From an uncultured Lachnospiraceae bacterium (lineage in GTDB: Bacteria; Bacillota; Clostridia; Lachnospirales; Lachnospiraceae), in assembly GCA_900549995.1 (NCBI GenBank), contig URQQ01000069.1, positions 1 to 21,866 on the forward strand: a DNA stretch of 21,866 nt, in the 5' to 3' direction. Position numbers and translations under genes: made by a program. Of this stretch, positions 13,406-21,629 are shown in pieces (the first letter of the stretch is position 1; every line of letters begins with the position of its first letter). Below the pieces are notes generated by a model. It ran no database searches and was not told the origin of the DNA. It was given only the letters and a program-made list of their open reading frames with translations.

Positions 13406-14725
13406 CTATAATTGTGACAATACAAATATATCATAAATTGCACGGATTGCGGTCTCAAAATCATGATTTCTTACACCAATAATCACATTGAGCTCGCTGG
13501 ATCCCTGATCTACCATCTTTACATTGACATGCGCATGGGCAAGTGCCGAGAAAATCCTTCCTACGGTACCTCTTGTAGAGCGCATTCCACGGCCTACTAC
13601 AGCAATCAGCGCAAGGTCTGCCTCAAGTTCCACTGTATCCGGCTCTACAGCGCGGTGGATTGCTGCCAGCACTTTCTGTTCTTTCTCCTCGAACTCATCC
13701 TGATGGATAAATATACTCATCGTATCAATTCCTGACGGAATGTGCTCGAATGAAATCTCGTTCTCCTCCAGAACCTGAAGCACTTTACGCCCAAATCCAA
13801 TCTCCGCATTCATCATATCTTTTTCAATGGTAAGCGATGCGAACCCTTTCTTTCCTGCAATCCCTGTGATCGTATATTTCGGATGTCTGCATGTGCTTTC
13901 TACGATCAGTGTCCCTTTATCCTCCGGTGCATTTGTGTTTCTGATATTGATCGGAATCCCCTCTTTTCTTACCGGGAAGATTGCTTCCTCATGAAGGACT
14001 GTGGCACCCATATAGGAAAGCTCGCGAAGCTCTCTGTACGTAATTGCTTCAATCGGCTTGGGATCTGAGACAATTCTTGGATCCGCAACAAGGAAACCGG
14101 AGACATCCGTCCAGTTTTCATACATGTCAGCCCGGATCGCTTTTGCAACAAGTGAACCTGTAATATCAGAGCCGCCTCTTGAGAATGTACGCACATTTCC
14201 TTCGGCATCAGCGCCGTAAAATCCAGGTATCACAGCAGTCCCTGTCGATGCAAGACGTTTGGAAAGCGCATAATTTGTCTTTTCTGCTTCGAGCACACCA
14301 TTTTCGTCAAAGAAAATGACTTCCGCAGCATCAATAAAAGTATATTCCAGATAGCTGGCCATGATAATACCATTTAAATATTCTCCGCGAGACGCTGCGT
14401 ACTCAATCCCCGCTTTCGCCGCAAACTGCTTATGGATTGTCTCGAACTCCTTGTCCAGGCACAGATCAAGATTCAGCCCGTCAATAATTTCCTGGTAGCG
14501 GTCCTTGATTGCATTCAGCTGTTCATCGAATTTTCTTCCCTTCACAGCGGTATCATAACATTTGTAGAGCATATCCGTAACCTTCGTATCTTTTGAAGAT
14601 CTCTTGCCGGGAGCAGATGGCACTACATATCTTCTGGATTTATCAGAGCGTATGATATCACCCACTTTTTGAAACTGTTCTGCACTTGCCAGTGAACTTC
14701 CGCCAAATTTTACTACTTTTTTCAT
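13406..14725 (-). CDS. Aspartate kinase
   Basis: A 439-residue monofunctional aspartokinase that phosphorylates L-aspartate, the first step toward lysine, threonine and methionine. The kinase start KFGGSSLA is at 6-13, with a lysine-rich insert after VVPSAPGKRSSKD. GAEGNVRTFSRGGSDITGSL-like sequence (DAEGNVRTFSRGGSD) forms the aspartate site, and two ACT domains occupy about 305-439, ending in NVKMVDQGSSELNVIIGV. The second ACT domain normally binds the inhibitor lysine or threonine. The ATG at 14725 is preceded by GGAGG. There is no lysine riboswitch in the 77 bp upstream. It is separated from other biosynthetic genes here; the isozyme class cannot be fixed. Confidence 0.94.
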   Translation of the reverse strand: MKKVVKFGGSSLASAEQFQKVGDIIRSDKSRRYVVPSAPGKRSSKDTKVTDMLYKCYDTAVKGRKFDEQLNAIKDRYQEIIDGLNLDLCLDKEFETIHKQFAAKAGIEYAASRGEYLNGIIMASYLEYTFIDAAEVIFFDENGVLEAEKTNYALSKRLASTGTAVIPGFYGADAEGNVRTFSRGGSDITGSLVAKAIRADMYENWTDVSGFLVADPRIVSDPKPIEAITYRELRELSYMGATVLHEEAIFPVRKEGIPINIRNTNAPEDKGTLIVESTCRHPKYTITGIAGKKGFASLTIEKDMMNAEIGFGRKVLQVLEENEISFEHIPSGIDTMSIFIHQDEFEEKEQKVLAAIHRAVEPDTVELEADLALIAVVGRGMRSTRGTVGRIFSALAHAHVNVKMVDQGSSELNVIIGVRNHDFETAIRAIYDIFVLSQL

Positions 14726-14802
14726 CTTACGTATCCTCCATTAATTATATATTGATTCACAGCATCCGAATCTGCCGGGTATTTCACTGTCCGGCTTCTC
14801 CG

Positions 14803-15387
14803 TCAGGCCATTTCTTCCATCACATTCTCACGGGTAAACAATCTTCCGTGAATTCCAAGTTTTAAAGCTGCTTCAACATTTTCGATCCTGTCATCATAAA
14901 ACACTGCATGCTCTGGCACAATCTTGTACCGTTCCAGCAAACGCAGGTAAATCTCTGTATCCGGCTTGATACATCTTTCTTTATAAGAAAAAATTCCGCC
15001 ATCAAAAGTATCAATAAAAGAAAGCTGGTCTTTCGTTTTCTCATACAGTCCTTCTGAATAATTGGAAAGATAATAAAGACGCATCCCTCTCTCACGAAGC
15101 CTGGCGATCCATGAATCCGTATACTCGAATCTACGGATGCAGCCGCCAAGAGATGCATACACTTCCTCTATCTGTTTCGCATAGTCTGGCGCATTGTCTG
15201 TAAAACTCTGCATCCAGTCCCCTGCGCTGATTTGCCCGGCATCTCCATTTACCCAGTCTTCATTCAGAAAAACCGCATGAGCCACTGCGTCATATGTCTT
15301 CCTGTCATAACCAAATGTTCCAAGAAACCCCTGCCAGTCATATTCTGCCAGCACATTTCCCAGATCAAATATTACGGTATCAATCAT
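14803..15387 (-). CDS. HAD-superfamily hydrolase, YihX-like
   Basis: A 194-residue HAD-IA phosphatase-like protein. Motif I is FDLGNVLAEYDW with nucleophile D8, motif II is YLSNYS, and the motif III-IV region is KPDTEIYLRLLERYKI followed by VFYDDRIENVEAALKLG. The DLGNV form with G at the second acid position and FYDD near the end resembles YihX-type sugar-phosphate phosphatases; the substrate is not certain. I chose ATG at 15387, with AAAGGAGA seven bases upstream; an ATG at 15411 overlaps the previous stop and would add eight residues. It lies 20 bp after the YjjG-like gene. Confidence 0.88.
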   Translation of the reverse strand: MIDTVIFDLGNVLAEYDWQGFLGTFGYDRKTYDAVAHAVFLNEDWVNGDAGQISAGDWMQSFTDNAPDYAKQIEEVYASLGGCIRRFEYTDSWIARLRERGMRLYYLSNYSEGLYEKTKDQLSFIDTFDGGIFSYKERCIKPDTEIYLRLLERYKIVPEHAVFYDDRIENVEAALKLGIHGRLFTRENVMEEMA

Positions 15388-15407
15388 GATCTCTTCTCCT
15401 TTGCAGA

Positions 15408-16085
15408 TCAAAGAAAGTTTTTCAGTTCCAAAAGTGAATGAATCTCCCTGTCTACAGGATACCCTTCATTCTTTTTCAAGCCGGGGTTAAACCAGCAGGT
15501 ATGAATGCCCGCCTGGATACCTCCCTTCATATCAGAGGTCAGCGAATCACCGATAATCATACATTCTTCCCTGTGAAATCCCTCAATCCGGGAAAAGCAG
15601 GCCTCAAAAAATTCCTTTCTCGGCTTCTGGAATCCTATCACGCCAGAAATAAAGAGTTCTTCCATATATTCATCGATATGAGCCGTGTGAATTTTCTTCC
15701 TCTGTGTTTCTTCCACGCCGTTCGTCACAACATACATACGGTATTTTCCCTTCAGATACTCGAGTATCTCCACTGCATGTTCCATATAATGACATCCTTC
15801 TCCAAGCTCAAACTGGTATGTATCTTCAAAGCGCTTCGGGCTGCAGAGGATGTTCTGTTCTTCAAACAGCCGCTGGAACCGGAGGTAAATCAGTTCCTCC
15901 CTTTCCACAAATCCAAGCTCATGCTGTCTCCATAATTCCTGGTTTATCTGATGATACCGTCCGTAAAGTGATTCCGAAAACGGCACCTTATGAAGTTCAC
16001 ACGCCTTTTTGAATGCAGCTTTCTCATAAATGTCAAAATCCAGGAGTGTACCGTCTACATCCCATAGAAGTATCTTCATTGTCAT
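15408..16085 (-). CDS. HAD-superfamily hydrolase, YjjG-like nucleotidase
   Basis: A 225-residue HAD-IA hydrolase. Motif I is LLWDVDGTLLDF, with both acid residues present (DxDGT). The cap contains YHQINQELWRQHELGFVEREEL, whose INxxLW and REEL pattern is typical of the YjjG nucleotidase group. Motif II is VVTNGVEETQ, the lysine is in FQKPRKEFFEACF, and motif IV is IGDSLTSDMKGG, then TCWFNPG. E. coli YjjG removes phosphate from non-canonical pyrimidine nucleotides, a nucleotide-pool cleaning role that can be proposed here. The ATG at 16085 is preceded by GAGGA about nine bases upstream. It lies 14 bp after the YbaK gene. Confidence 0.88.
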   Translation of the reverse strand: MTMKILLWDVDGTLLDFDIYEKAAFKKACELHKVPFSESLYGRYHQINQELWRQHELGFVEREELIYLRFQRLFEEQNILCSPKRFEDTYQFELGEGCHYMEHAVEILEYLKGKYRMYVVTNGVEETQRKKIHTAHIDEYMEELFISGVIGFQKPRKEFFEACFSRIEGFHREECMIIGDSLTSDMKGGIQAGIHTCWFNPGLKKNEGYPVDREIHSLLELKNFL

Positions 16086-16099
16086 CTTTTTTGTTCCTC

Positions 16100-16582
16100 T
16101 TATGCATGAATTACATCATCAAAAACTGCATCTGCAGCTTTTTTCAAATCCTGCGGTGCAAGCTTAATCTGCATGCCAATCTTTCCTCCGCTCACAATCA
16201 TCTGTTCCAGTTCCTTGGCATCCCTCTGAATGACTGTTTTGAATTTTTTCTTCATTCCAATTGAAGTACAGCCTCCCCGCACATAACCGGTCAAAGCAGT
16301 CAACTCTTTTAAATGAAGCATTTCAAGCGATTTTTCACCTACCGCCCGGGCAGCTTTTTTGAAATCGATTTCAGCCTCGATCGGAATTACGAACACATAA
16401 TGCTCTTTGCTTTTTCCCGTTGTGACTAATGTCTTATACATCACCTCATGAGGAATCGAAAGCAGATCTGCGACGCTGATACCATCGGTAAATTCATCAC
16501 ATTCATAGGTCATTGTCTCATATGGAATTTTCAGCCTGTCGAGAATTCTCATGGCATTTGTCTTAACTTCCTTCTTACCCAT
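16100..16582 (-). CDS. ybaK: Cys-tRNA(Pro)/Cys-tRNA(Cys) deacylase YbaK
   Basis: A 160-residue YbaK/EbsC-family protein. Marks are a conserved basic start (KTNAMRILDRLKIPYE), the lysine in MYKTLVTTG, VIPIEAEIDFKKAARAVGEKSLEM, and the glycine loop GYVRGGCTSIGMKKKF near 110-125. The family removes misacylated amino acids from tRNA, mainly cysteine from tRNA-Pro. I chose ATG at 16582, eight bases after AAAGG; GTG and ATG codons just upstream lie within the ribosome-site region. It lies 19 bp after the SPL-like radical SAM gene, within the block between RNase E/G and rplU. Confidence 0.92.
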   Translation of the reverse strand: MGKKEVKTNAMRILDRLKIPYETMTYECDEFTDGISVADLLSIPHEVMYKTLVTTGKSKEHYVFVIPIEAEIDFKKAARAVGEKSLEMLHLKELTALTGYVRGGCTSIGMKKKFKTVIQRDAKELEQMIVSGGKIGMQIKLAPQDLKKAADAVFDDVIHA

Positions 16583-16601
16583 CTTCATCACCTTTCGTCT
16601 T

Positions 16602-17498
16602 TCACAGATCGAACAGACTCAGCTGTTCTGTCAGATATTGATGTTTATAAGCATAAATAATATCTTTCATTTTATAATAAATGTGGTTCTCTGTACACTC
16701 TTTTTCAAACAGTGTCCATAACTTCCGGGCATTTCTGCTCCGGCACTCATAATTGTTTCCATACGTCTTGTCATATTTTTCAGGAAGCCCCTGTCCCGGA
16801 AACAGTTCACGCAGTCTGTCATAATACCAGATCCTCTGGTTGGCTCTTAAGGTCACTCCAAATGCCGGATAGATAAATCTGGCTCCACATTCTTTTGCCT
16901 TCTGGATGATTGATAAAATGTTCTCCGGTGTATCTTCCAGAAACGGCAGCACCGGCATCAGAAGAATCCCTGCAAATATTCCGTGCTCTGAAAGTTTCCT
17001 GACCGCCTCAAAACGTTCACTCGAAGATGGCGCCCCGGGTTCGATTTTTGAGGCCAGTTCATCATCTGCCGTAGTAATTGTCACTTTGCACAACACAGGG
17101 GAGTGTTCTTTTATACTTTCCAGAAGATCGATATCCCTTGTAATCAGCGTGCTTTTTGTGGCAACAGCTGCCCCAAATCCAAATGCGTCGCACAGTTCCA
17201 GCGCATGCCTTGTCAGCATCAGCTTCTGTTCAAACGGATTGTATGGGTCACTCATAGCCCCTGTTGCGACAACACCGGTCTTTACTTTGCGGCGCAGATC
17301 ATCCCGGATAATGCGCAGGGCATCTTCTTTTGCCCTGACAGTATCAAATCTGTCAATCTGATAACACTCCGACCTGCTGTCGCAATAGATACAGCCGTGG
17401 CAGCAGCCTTTGTATATGTTCATATTGTATTCCGTCCCAAACCAGGCCCCCGGGTTTTTGGAGCGGGTTACAATTGTTTTTGCAGGTATATATTCCAT
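16602..17498 (-). CDS. SPL-like radical SAM protein with C-terminal beta-clamp motif
   Basis: A 298-residue radical SAM protein. The iron-sulfur motif is C32-x3-C36-x2-C39 (GCCHGCIYCDSR) at the start of a TIM-barrel domain, with ATGAMSDPYNPFEQK and ATKSTLITRDIDLL following. This pattern is that of the Rv2578c/spore photoproduct lyase-like group, whose members act on DNA thymine damage or have unknown roles. It ends TEQLSLFDL; QLSLF (292-296) matches the QL[SD]LF consensus for binding the replication sliding clamp. I chose ATG at 17498 with GGAGG six bases upstream, 40 bp after RNase E/G; an ATG at 17531 is less likely. True spore photoproduct lyase needs another conserved cysteine, which I cannot place with certainty. 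Confidence 0.86.
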   Translation of the reverse strand: MEYIPAKTIVTRSKNPGAWFGTEYNMNIYKGCCHGCIYCDSRSECYQIDRFDTVRAKEDALRIIRDDLRRKVKTGVVATGAMSDPYNPFEQKLMLTRHALELCDAFGFGAAVATKSTLITRDIDLLESIKEHSPVLCKVTITTADDELASKIEPGAPSSSERFEAVRKLSEHGIFAGILLMPVLPFLEDTPENILSIIQKAKECGARFIYPAFGVTLRANQRIWYYDRLRELFPGQGLPEKYDKTYGNNYECRSRNARKLWTLFEKECTENHIYYKMKDIIYAYKHQYLTEQLSLFDL

Positions 17499-17538
17499 CT
17501 CATTCCTCCGCAGCTCTCCTGACTGACGCATTAACTCG

Positions 17539-18732
17539 TTAAAGCATACAGACGCACTCTTTCAGCGGCCGCCTTACTTTTTTCCGTGTCACTTCTACCA
17601 GCTGCAGTCTTGTCATATCTACAAGTACCGTCTGCACTGGGTCTTTGGAAAGCATTCTCCTGAATTCGTCCAGCATCTCCTGAATATCACCGTCATCTTC
17701 CATATTGATAAAGTCAATCACGATAATCCCGGACAGATTTCTGAGCCTGATCTGCTTTGCCGCTTCCCTGGCTGCCTCCAGATTGATCTTTTTGTAGTTC
17801 TCCTGTGCATTCTTTTTACTGACACATTTACCCGTATTTACATCGATCACCGTCAGTGCCTCGGTAGGCTGAATCACCAGGTATGCCCCTGATTTCATCC
17901 AGACCCGTTCCTTCAGAGCCTGCTCTATCACATGCTCAATACTGTACAGTTTATGAAGCGGAAGCAGAGGATCCTGGTAATGGACAAGTTTCCCAAGATC
18001 TTCCGGCTGATGTTTTGTCAGGAACTCAGCAGCCTCTTCATATAATTCATCATTTTCTATGATGATTTCCGTGAGACCTTCCTGGTAAATATTGGCAAGA
18101 TCCACAAGATACGGTTTTGGTGCCGATTTTAGACATGTAAAGCAGATACGTGAAACCGCCGTCTCTACAAGCTGTTCATACTCGTGTATCAGAAGGCTGA
18201 TCTCCCCGTCCAATTCCTCATTGGACAGGTCTTTTGCATTGGTCCGTATAATCAGGCCGTATGTATCATTTTTATAAGAATCTGCATATGTGTGCAGCTC
18301 TTTCCTGCGTTTTGCCGGAATCTTGCCGGATACACCGATTCTCGTATCACCGGCAGTCAGAACTGCATACTTGCCTGTAAAATTCACTGTACTGGTCACA
18401 GTTGGCTTCTTGGTCTTTACCGCCTCTTTCTGTATCTGTACAATCAGTTCATCCCCGATACATAACGGTTTTTTCCCGATCTTATTTGTAAAGACAGGAT
18501 TTGGGTTCTTCGAGAGATCATAATAACACTCGACCCCTTTTGCGATCTCAACAAAAGCCGCATCAATATTCGGCACAATGTTCTTGACCCGCCCAATATA
18601 AACATTCCCGAGAGCATACCCGCCTTCTGCTGTCTCTTTCTGGCTCCCGTGGATTTCCACAATCTCGTGATTCTCAAGAACTGCAGTCACCACCTGCCCG
18701 TTCAGTTTCGTAATTATCAATTTTCTAAGCAT
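17539..18732 (-). CDS. rng: Ribonuclease E/G, short form
   Basis: A 397-residue RNase E/G-type endoribonuclease. An S1 RNA-binding domain spans about 36-120 (LGNVYIGRVKNIVPNIDAAFVEI), followed by an RNase H-like and DNase I-like catalytic region with the two metal aspartates D297 (TVIDVNTG) and D340 (IVIDFINM). The protein stops at about 395 with RRPLKECVCML, before the CPxC zinc-link region and small domain seen in E. coli RNase G (489 residues), so it is a shortened form. The ATG at 18732 is preceded by GGGGA, and it begins just three bases after the DUF2344 stop. It is the third gene of the promoter-21430 operon and in many Clostridia directly precedes rplU, which is not so here. Confidence 0.94.
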   Translation of the reverse strand: MLRKLIITKLNGQVVTAVLENHEIVEIHGSQKETAEGGYALGNVYIGRVKNIVPNIDAAFVEIAKGVECYYDLSKNPNPVFTNKIGKKPLCIGDELIVQIQKEAVKTKKPTVTSTVNFTGKYAVLTAGDTRIGVSGKIPAKRRKELHTYADSYKNDTYGLIIRTNAKDLSNEELDGEISLLIHEYEQLVETAVSRICFTCLKSAPKPYLVDLANIYQEGLTEIIIENDELYEEAAEFLTKHQPEDLGKLVHYQDPLLPLHKLYSIEHVIEQALKERVWMKSGAYLVIQPTEALTVIDVNTGKCVSKKNAQENYKKINLEAAREAAKQIRLRNLSGIIVIDFINMEDDGDIQEMLDEFRRMLSKDPVQTVLVDMTRLQLVEVTRKKVRRPLKECVCML

Positions 18733-18735
18733 GTC

Positions 18736-19455
18736 TTATTCCCCGCCGCGGGCTTCTATTTCACGCCCAAGTAAGAGAAGCGGTACATACCGTACTTCAC
18801 TGCCTTCGGATATTTCCGCATAATTATCCAGCCGCTGACATGCATATCGGATGCTTTTCCCATCCGCAAGTGCATATGCAAAGAAGGCTTCCATCACCAG
18901 TTCCGGCTTCAGGTTTTTCGCGCTTCCGGCACACACGAACATATACATCGCATCCCCCCTGACCTCCAGCTGGTGAATCAGCGGAAGAATGTCTACTTCC
19001 TGCTCACTTCGTTTTGTCTTCTTCATAATCAGAATTTCCTTCTGTGAAAGAAATTCTGATGCCCTTTTTTTCAGATCTTCTGTGAAATCCCCATCCGGGA
19101 ACGTGATCAGATAATCTGCTGCCGCAACAATGGACATCCCCGTCTTCTGTTCCTCCAAAAGCTCGGCAAATCCTGTCACTTCCACACCTTCCACCATGGC
19201 ATTGTTCAAGGCTTCTATTGCTTCTTTCGTGGCCATCGGTCTGGTCAGCTCTATGTCAAAATATTCTCCCTCGCTCGTAAGTCCCACCCCAAGCGGGTTG
19301 GCAAATGACATAATCATGTGCGGGCTGTAACCGCCGCTGAACGCAATCGGAATCCCTGCACGGCGCATGGCTTTCTGAAAGTAGCGCATCATATCCAGAT
19401 GTCCGATGAATTTCATTGCCCCGTATTTACGGAATTTAATTCTTACCTTCAACAC
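18736..19455 (-). CDS. DUF2344 (TIGR03936-like) radical SAM-associated protein
   Basis: About 239 residues. VRIKFRKYGAMKFIGHLDMMRYFQKAMRRAGIP and GGYSPHMIMSFANPLGVGLTSEGEYFDIEL are the hallmarks of the DUF2344 family. It is always found beside, or fused to, the TIGR03960-type radical SAM protein; the function is unproved, with tRNA or rRNA modification the usual guess. The start is unclear: GTG codons at 19461 and 19455 and a TTG at 19452 lie just after GGAGGAGG. I chose GTG at 19455 (spacing five bases). It overlaps the radical SAM gene by 20 bases and is followed three bases later by RNase E/G. Confidence 0.88.
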   Translation of the reverse strand: MLKVRIKFRKYGAMKFIGHLDMMRYFQKAMRRAGIPIAFSGGYSPHMIMSFANPLGVGLTSEGEYFDIELTRPMATKEAIEALNNAMVEGVEVTGFAELLEEQKTGMSIVAAADYLITFPDGDFTEDLKKRASEFLSQKEILIMKKTKRSEQEVDILPLIHQLEVRGDAMYMFVCAGSAKNLKPELVMEAFFAYALADGKSIRYACQRLDNYAEISEGSEVRYVPLLLLGREIEARGGE

Positions 19456-21301
19456 ACACACCTCCTCCGTAGATTCCTGCTCCGCACCCTGAACAGGACA
19501 TCCTGCAGTTTGGAGTCACTTCCCCTTTTTGGGCCCGTTCCCATTCTTTGATCAGAAATTTCTTTGTCACACCGATATCGATAAAGTCCCATGGGAATAT
19601 TTCATCCAGCGTTCTGTTTCTTCTCGTGTAGAAATCTATATCTATGCCGCAGTTTTCAAATGCCTGCATCCATTTCTCATTGTCGTATCCGTCACTCCAC
19701 GCATCGTACAGACACCCCAGACGGTACGCCTCCATAATTACCTTCGATGTTCTTCTGTCTCCGCGGGCAAATACCCCTTCCATAACAGTGACATCCGCCT
19801 CATGCCAGTTATATTTGATACTTTTTCTGTTCAGCTGCTCTTTTACTTCCAGGTTCACCGTATGTGCTTTTGTAATGTATTCTTTCGCAGTAAACATCGA
19901 TGACCACTGAAATGGTGTAAATGGCTTCGGAACAAAAAATGATGTGCTGACAACGATCTGGCATTTTCCGTTTCTCTGGTCTTTTGGTATCTCATAATAA
20001 CGTCTTGCAATCCGGTCCGCAAGTCTGGCGATTTCCTTCTGGTCTTCCTCTGTCTCCAATGGAAGGCCGAGCATAAAGTAAAGCTTCACCCTGTTCCAGC
20101 CGCCGTCAAATGCCTGTCCGGCTCCTTCCAGAATATCTTCCTCTGTCAGCCCCTTATTGATCACATTCCTGAGACGCTGTGATCCGGCCTCCGGCGCAAA
20201 TGTCAGACTGCTTTTTCTCACATCCTGAACCTTACTCATCACATCCAGAGAAAATGCATCAATCCGAAGCGAAGGCAGTGAGATGTTAATGCCTTCCTCT
20301 TTAAACTCCTCAATCAGAAATGTAACCAGATCCTTCAGTTTGGAATAATCACTGGAACTTAAAGAACTCAGAGAGATTTCCTCATGTCCCGTACTCTTAA
20401 GCATTTCATAGGCATATCTTTTCAGGACTTCCAGATCCCGTTCCCTTGTCGGCCTGTACAACATTCCAGCCTGACAGAACCGGCATCCTCTGATACAGCC
20501 CCTCTGTATCTCAAGCACTACCCGGTCCTGTGTTGCTTTAATAAAAGGAACCACCGGCTTGAGCGGATAAAATGTCTCCGATACATCTTTTACCATCTGC
20601 TTTTTAATTCTTTCTTTTGCATGGCTGTTATTAGGAAGAAAAGACTTTATCGTGCCATCTTCATGATATTCCACATCATAAAAGGCGGGAACATAAATTC
20701 CCTCGATCTGGGCGGCCATTTCCAAGAAGGCCTCTCTTGACCCGCCTGAATTTTTCCATTCTTTATAGGCGTCCATCAGTTCAAAGTATACGGTTTCACC
20801 TTCACCGATGTAAAAAAGATCAAAAAATTCTGCCAATGGTTCCGGATTATAGGCACAAGGCCCTCCTCCGATCACAATGGGGTCTTCTCTTCTTCTGTCC
20901 TTCGCAAGCATCGGTATCTGGCTCAGATCGAGAATCTGAAGGATGTTCGTATAGCACATTTCATATTGTATTGTAATTCCGAGAAAATCAAAATCTTTCA
21001 CCGGATCCTGTGATTCCAGCGCAAAAAGAGGAATCTGTTCCTCTCTCATAATTTTATCAAGATCTGTCCACGGAGAATATACCCGTTCACACCAGATATC
21101 TTCTCTCTGATTAAACATATCATACAGAATCTGTATGCCAAGATGAGACATCCCGATCTCATACACGTCCGGGAAACACATGGCGAAACGTATTTCCACC
21201 TCATCTGCATCCTTCATCACCGAGTTCACCTCATTGCCGATGTAACGGGCCGGCTTCTCGATTTTCAATAATATTTCATCGCTTAAAGCTAATTTTCTCA
21301 T
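19436..21301 (-). CDS. TIGR03960-like radical SAM protein with B12-binding-like domain
   Basis: A 621-residue radical SAM enzyme. An N-terminal Rossmann-like B12-binding-type domain spans about 30-230 (FAMCFPDVYEIGMSHLG, GGPCAYNPEPLAEFFD). The radical SAM domain has C269-x3-C273-x2-C276 (RGCIRGCRFCQ). A C-terminal domain ends in CRMSCSGCGAGIYGGGVC, a possible extra metal-binding cysteine cluster. The family's reaction is not established. I chose ATG at 21301, with AGAGG six bases upstream and the family's usual MRKLALSDEIL start; an ATG at 21379 lacks a good ribosome site. It is the first gene of an operon with DUF2344 and RNase E/G and overlaps DUF2344, so these two probably act together. 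Confidence 0.92.
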   Translation of the reverse strand: MRKLALSDEILLKIEKPARYIGNEVNSVMKDADEVEIRFAMCFPDVYEIGMSHLGIQILYDMFNQREDIWCERVYSPWTDLDKIMREEQIPLFALESQDPVKDFDFLGITIQYEMCYTNILQILDLSQIPMLAKDRRREDPIVIGGGPCAYNPEPLAEFFDLFYIGEGETVYFELMDAYKEWKNSGGSREAFLEMAAQIEGIYVPAFYDVEYHEDGTIKSFLPNNSHAKERIKKQMVKDVSETFYPLKPVVPFIKATQDRVVLEIQRGCIRGCRFCQAGMLYRPTRERDLEVLKRYAYEMLKSTGHEEISLSSLSSSDYSKLKDLVTFLIEEFKEEGINISLPSLRIDAFSLDVMSKVQDVRKSSLTFAPEAGSQRLRNVINKGLTEEDILEGAGQAFDGGWNRVKLYFMLGLPLETEEDQKEIARLADRIARRYYEIPKDQRNGKCQIVVSTSFFVPKPFTPFQWSSMFTAKEYITKAHTVNLEVKEQLNRKSIKYNWHEADVTVMEGVFARGDRRTSKVIMEAYRLGCLYDAWSDGYDNEKWMQAFENCGIDIDFYTRRNRTLDEIFPWDFIDIGVTKKFLIKEWERAQKGEVTPNCRMSCSGCGAGIYGGGVCVEGKN

Positions 21302-21427
21302 GTTTTTCCTCTCATTTTTTATTGCAAATCCACAAATTTGACGTTGCTTTGTGAAGATGAAATTCCTCTCTTTTTGCATGCAGTTTGTGCCCTTATTTCT
21401 AAAGCCTGCATTGATACAATCTTAAAT

Positions 21428-21456
21428 ATTATATACATTTTGAGGAAGAACTTCAA
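21428..21456 (-). promoter_or_regulatory. Promoter of the radical SAM-DUF2344-RNase E/G operon
   Basis: On the minus strand, TTGAAG (21451-21456), 17 bp, TATAAT (21428-21433). The leader to the chosen ATG is about 120 nt and has two small inverted repeats: CACAAA/TTTGTG (21331-21336, 21348-21353) and ATGCAG/CTGCAT (21378-21383, 21416-21421). Otherwise I see nothing in 21302-21509. Confidence 0.68.
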
Positions 21457-21509
21457 GTAGATATTAAGGTGCAGTGATAAAAATGCTTTGTTTTCTCTGG
21501 ACTATAACC

Positions 21510-21544
21510 AAAAACACAGACAGAGAAAAATTTTCCTGTCTGTG
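21510..21544 (-). terminator. Terminator after the GPH transporter gene
   Basis: CACAGACAG (21515-21523) pairs with CTGTCTGTG (21536-21544), with inner AAAA/TTTT pairing. On the minus strand the stem is followed by TTTT (21514-21511). It lies about 85 bp after the transporter stop. Confidence 0.78.
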
Positions 21545-21629
21545 CATCGTGATAACCGATTTCTATTTTCTTTCTTGGTTTTCTTACTCAGAAGCTTTCC
21601 ATTAATATCAAGAAGGTTGTTCTAAAACA

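Noticed and set aside
14726..14802. Possible lysine riboswitch before aspartate kinase
   Set aside because: The gap is only 77 bp and holds one weak GCCGG/CCGGC stem; far too short for a lysine riboswitch.
14862..15158. A 98-residue minus-strand frame inside the YihX-like gene
   Set aside because: It is out of frame within a gene with clear HAD motifs.
18444..18677. A 77-residue minus-strand frame inside the RNase E/G gene
   Set aside because: It lies inside the S1-domain coding region in a different frame, with no support of its own.
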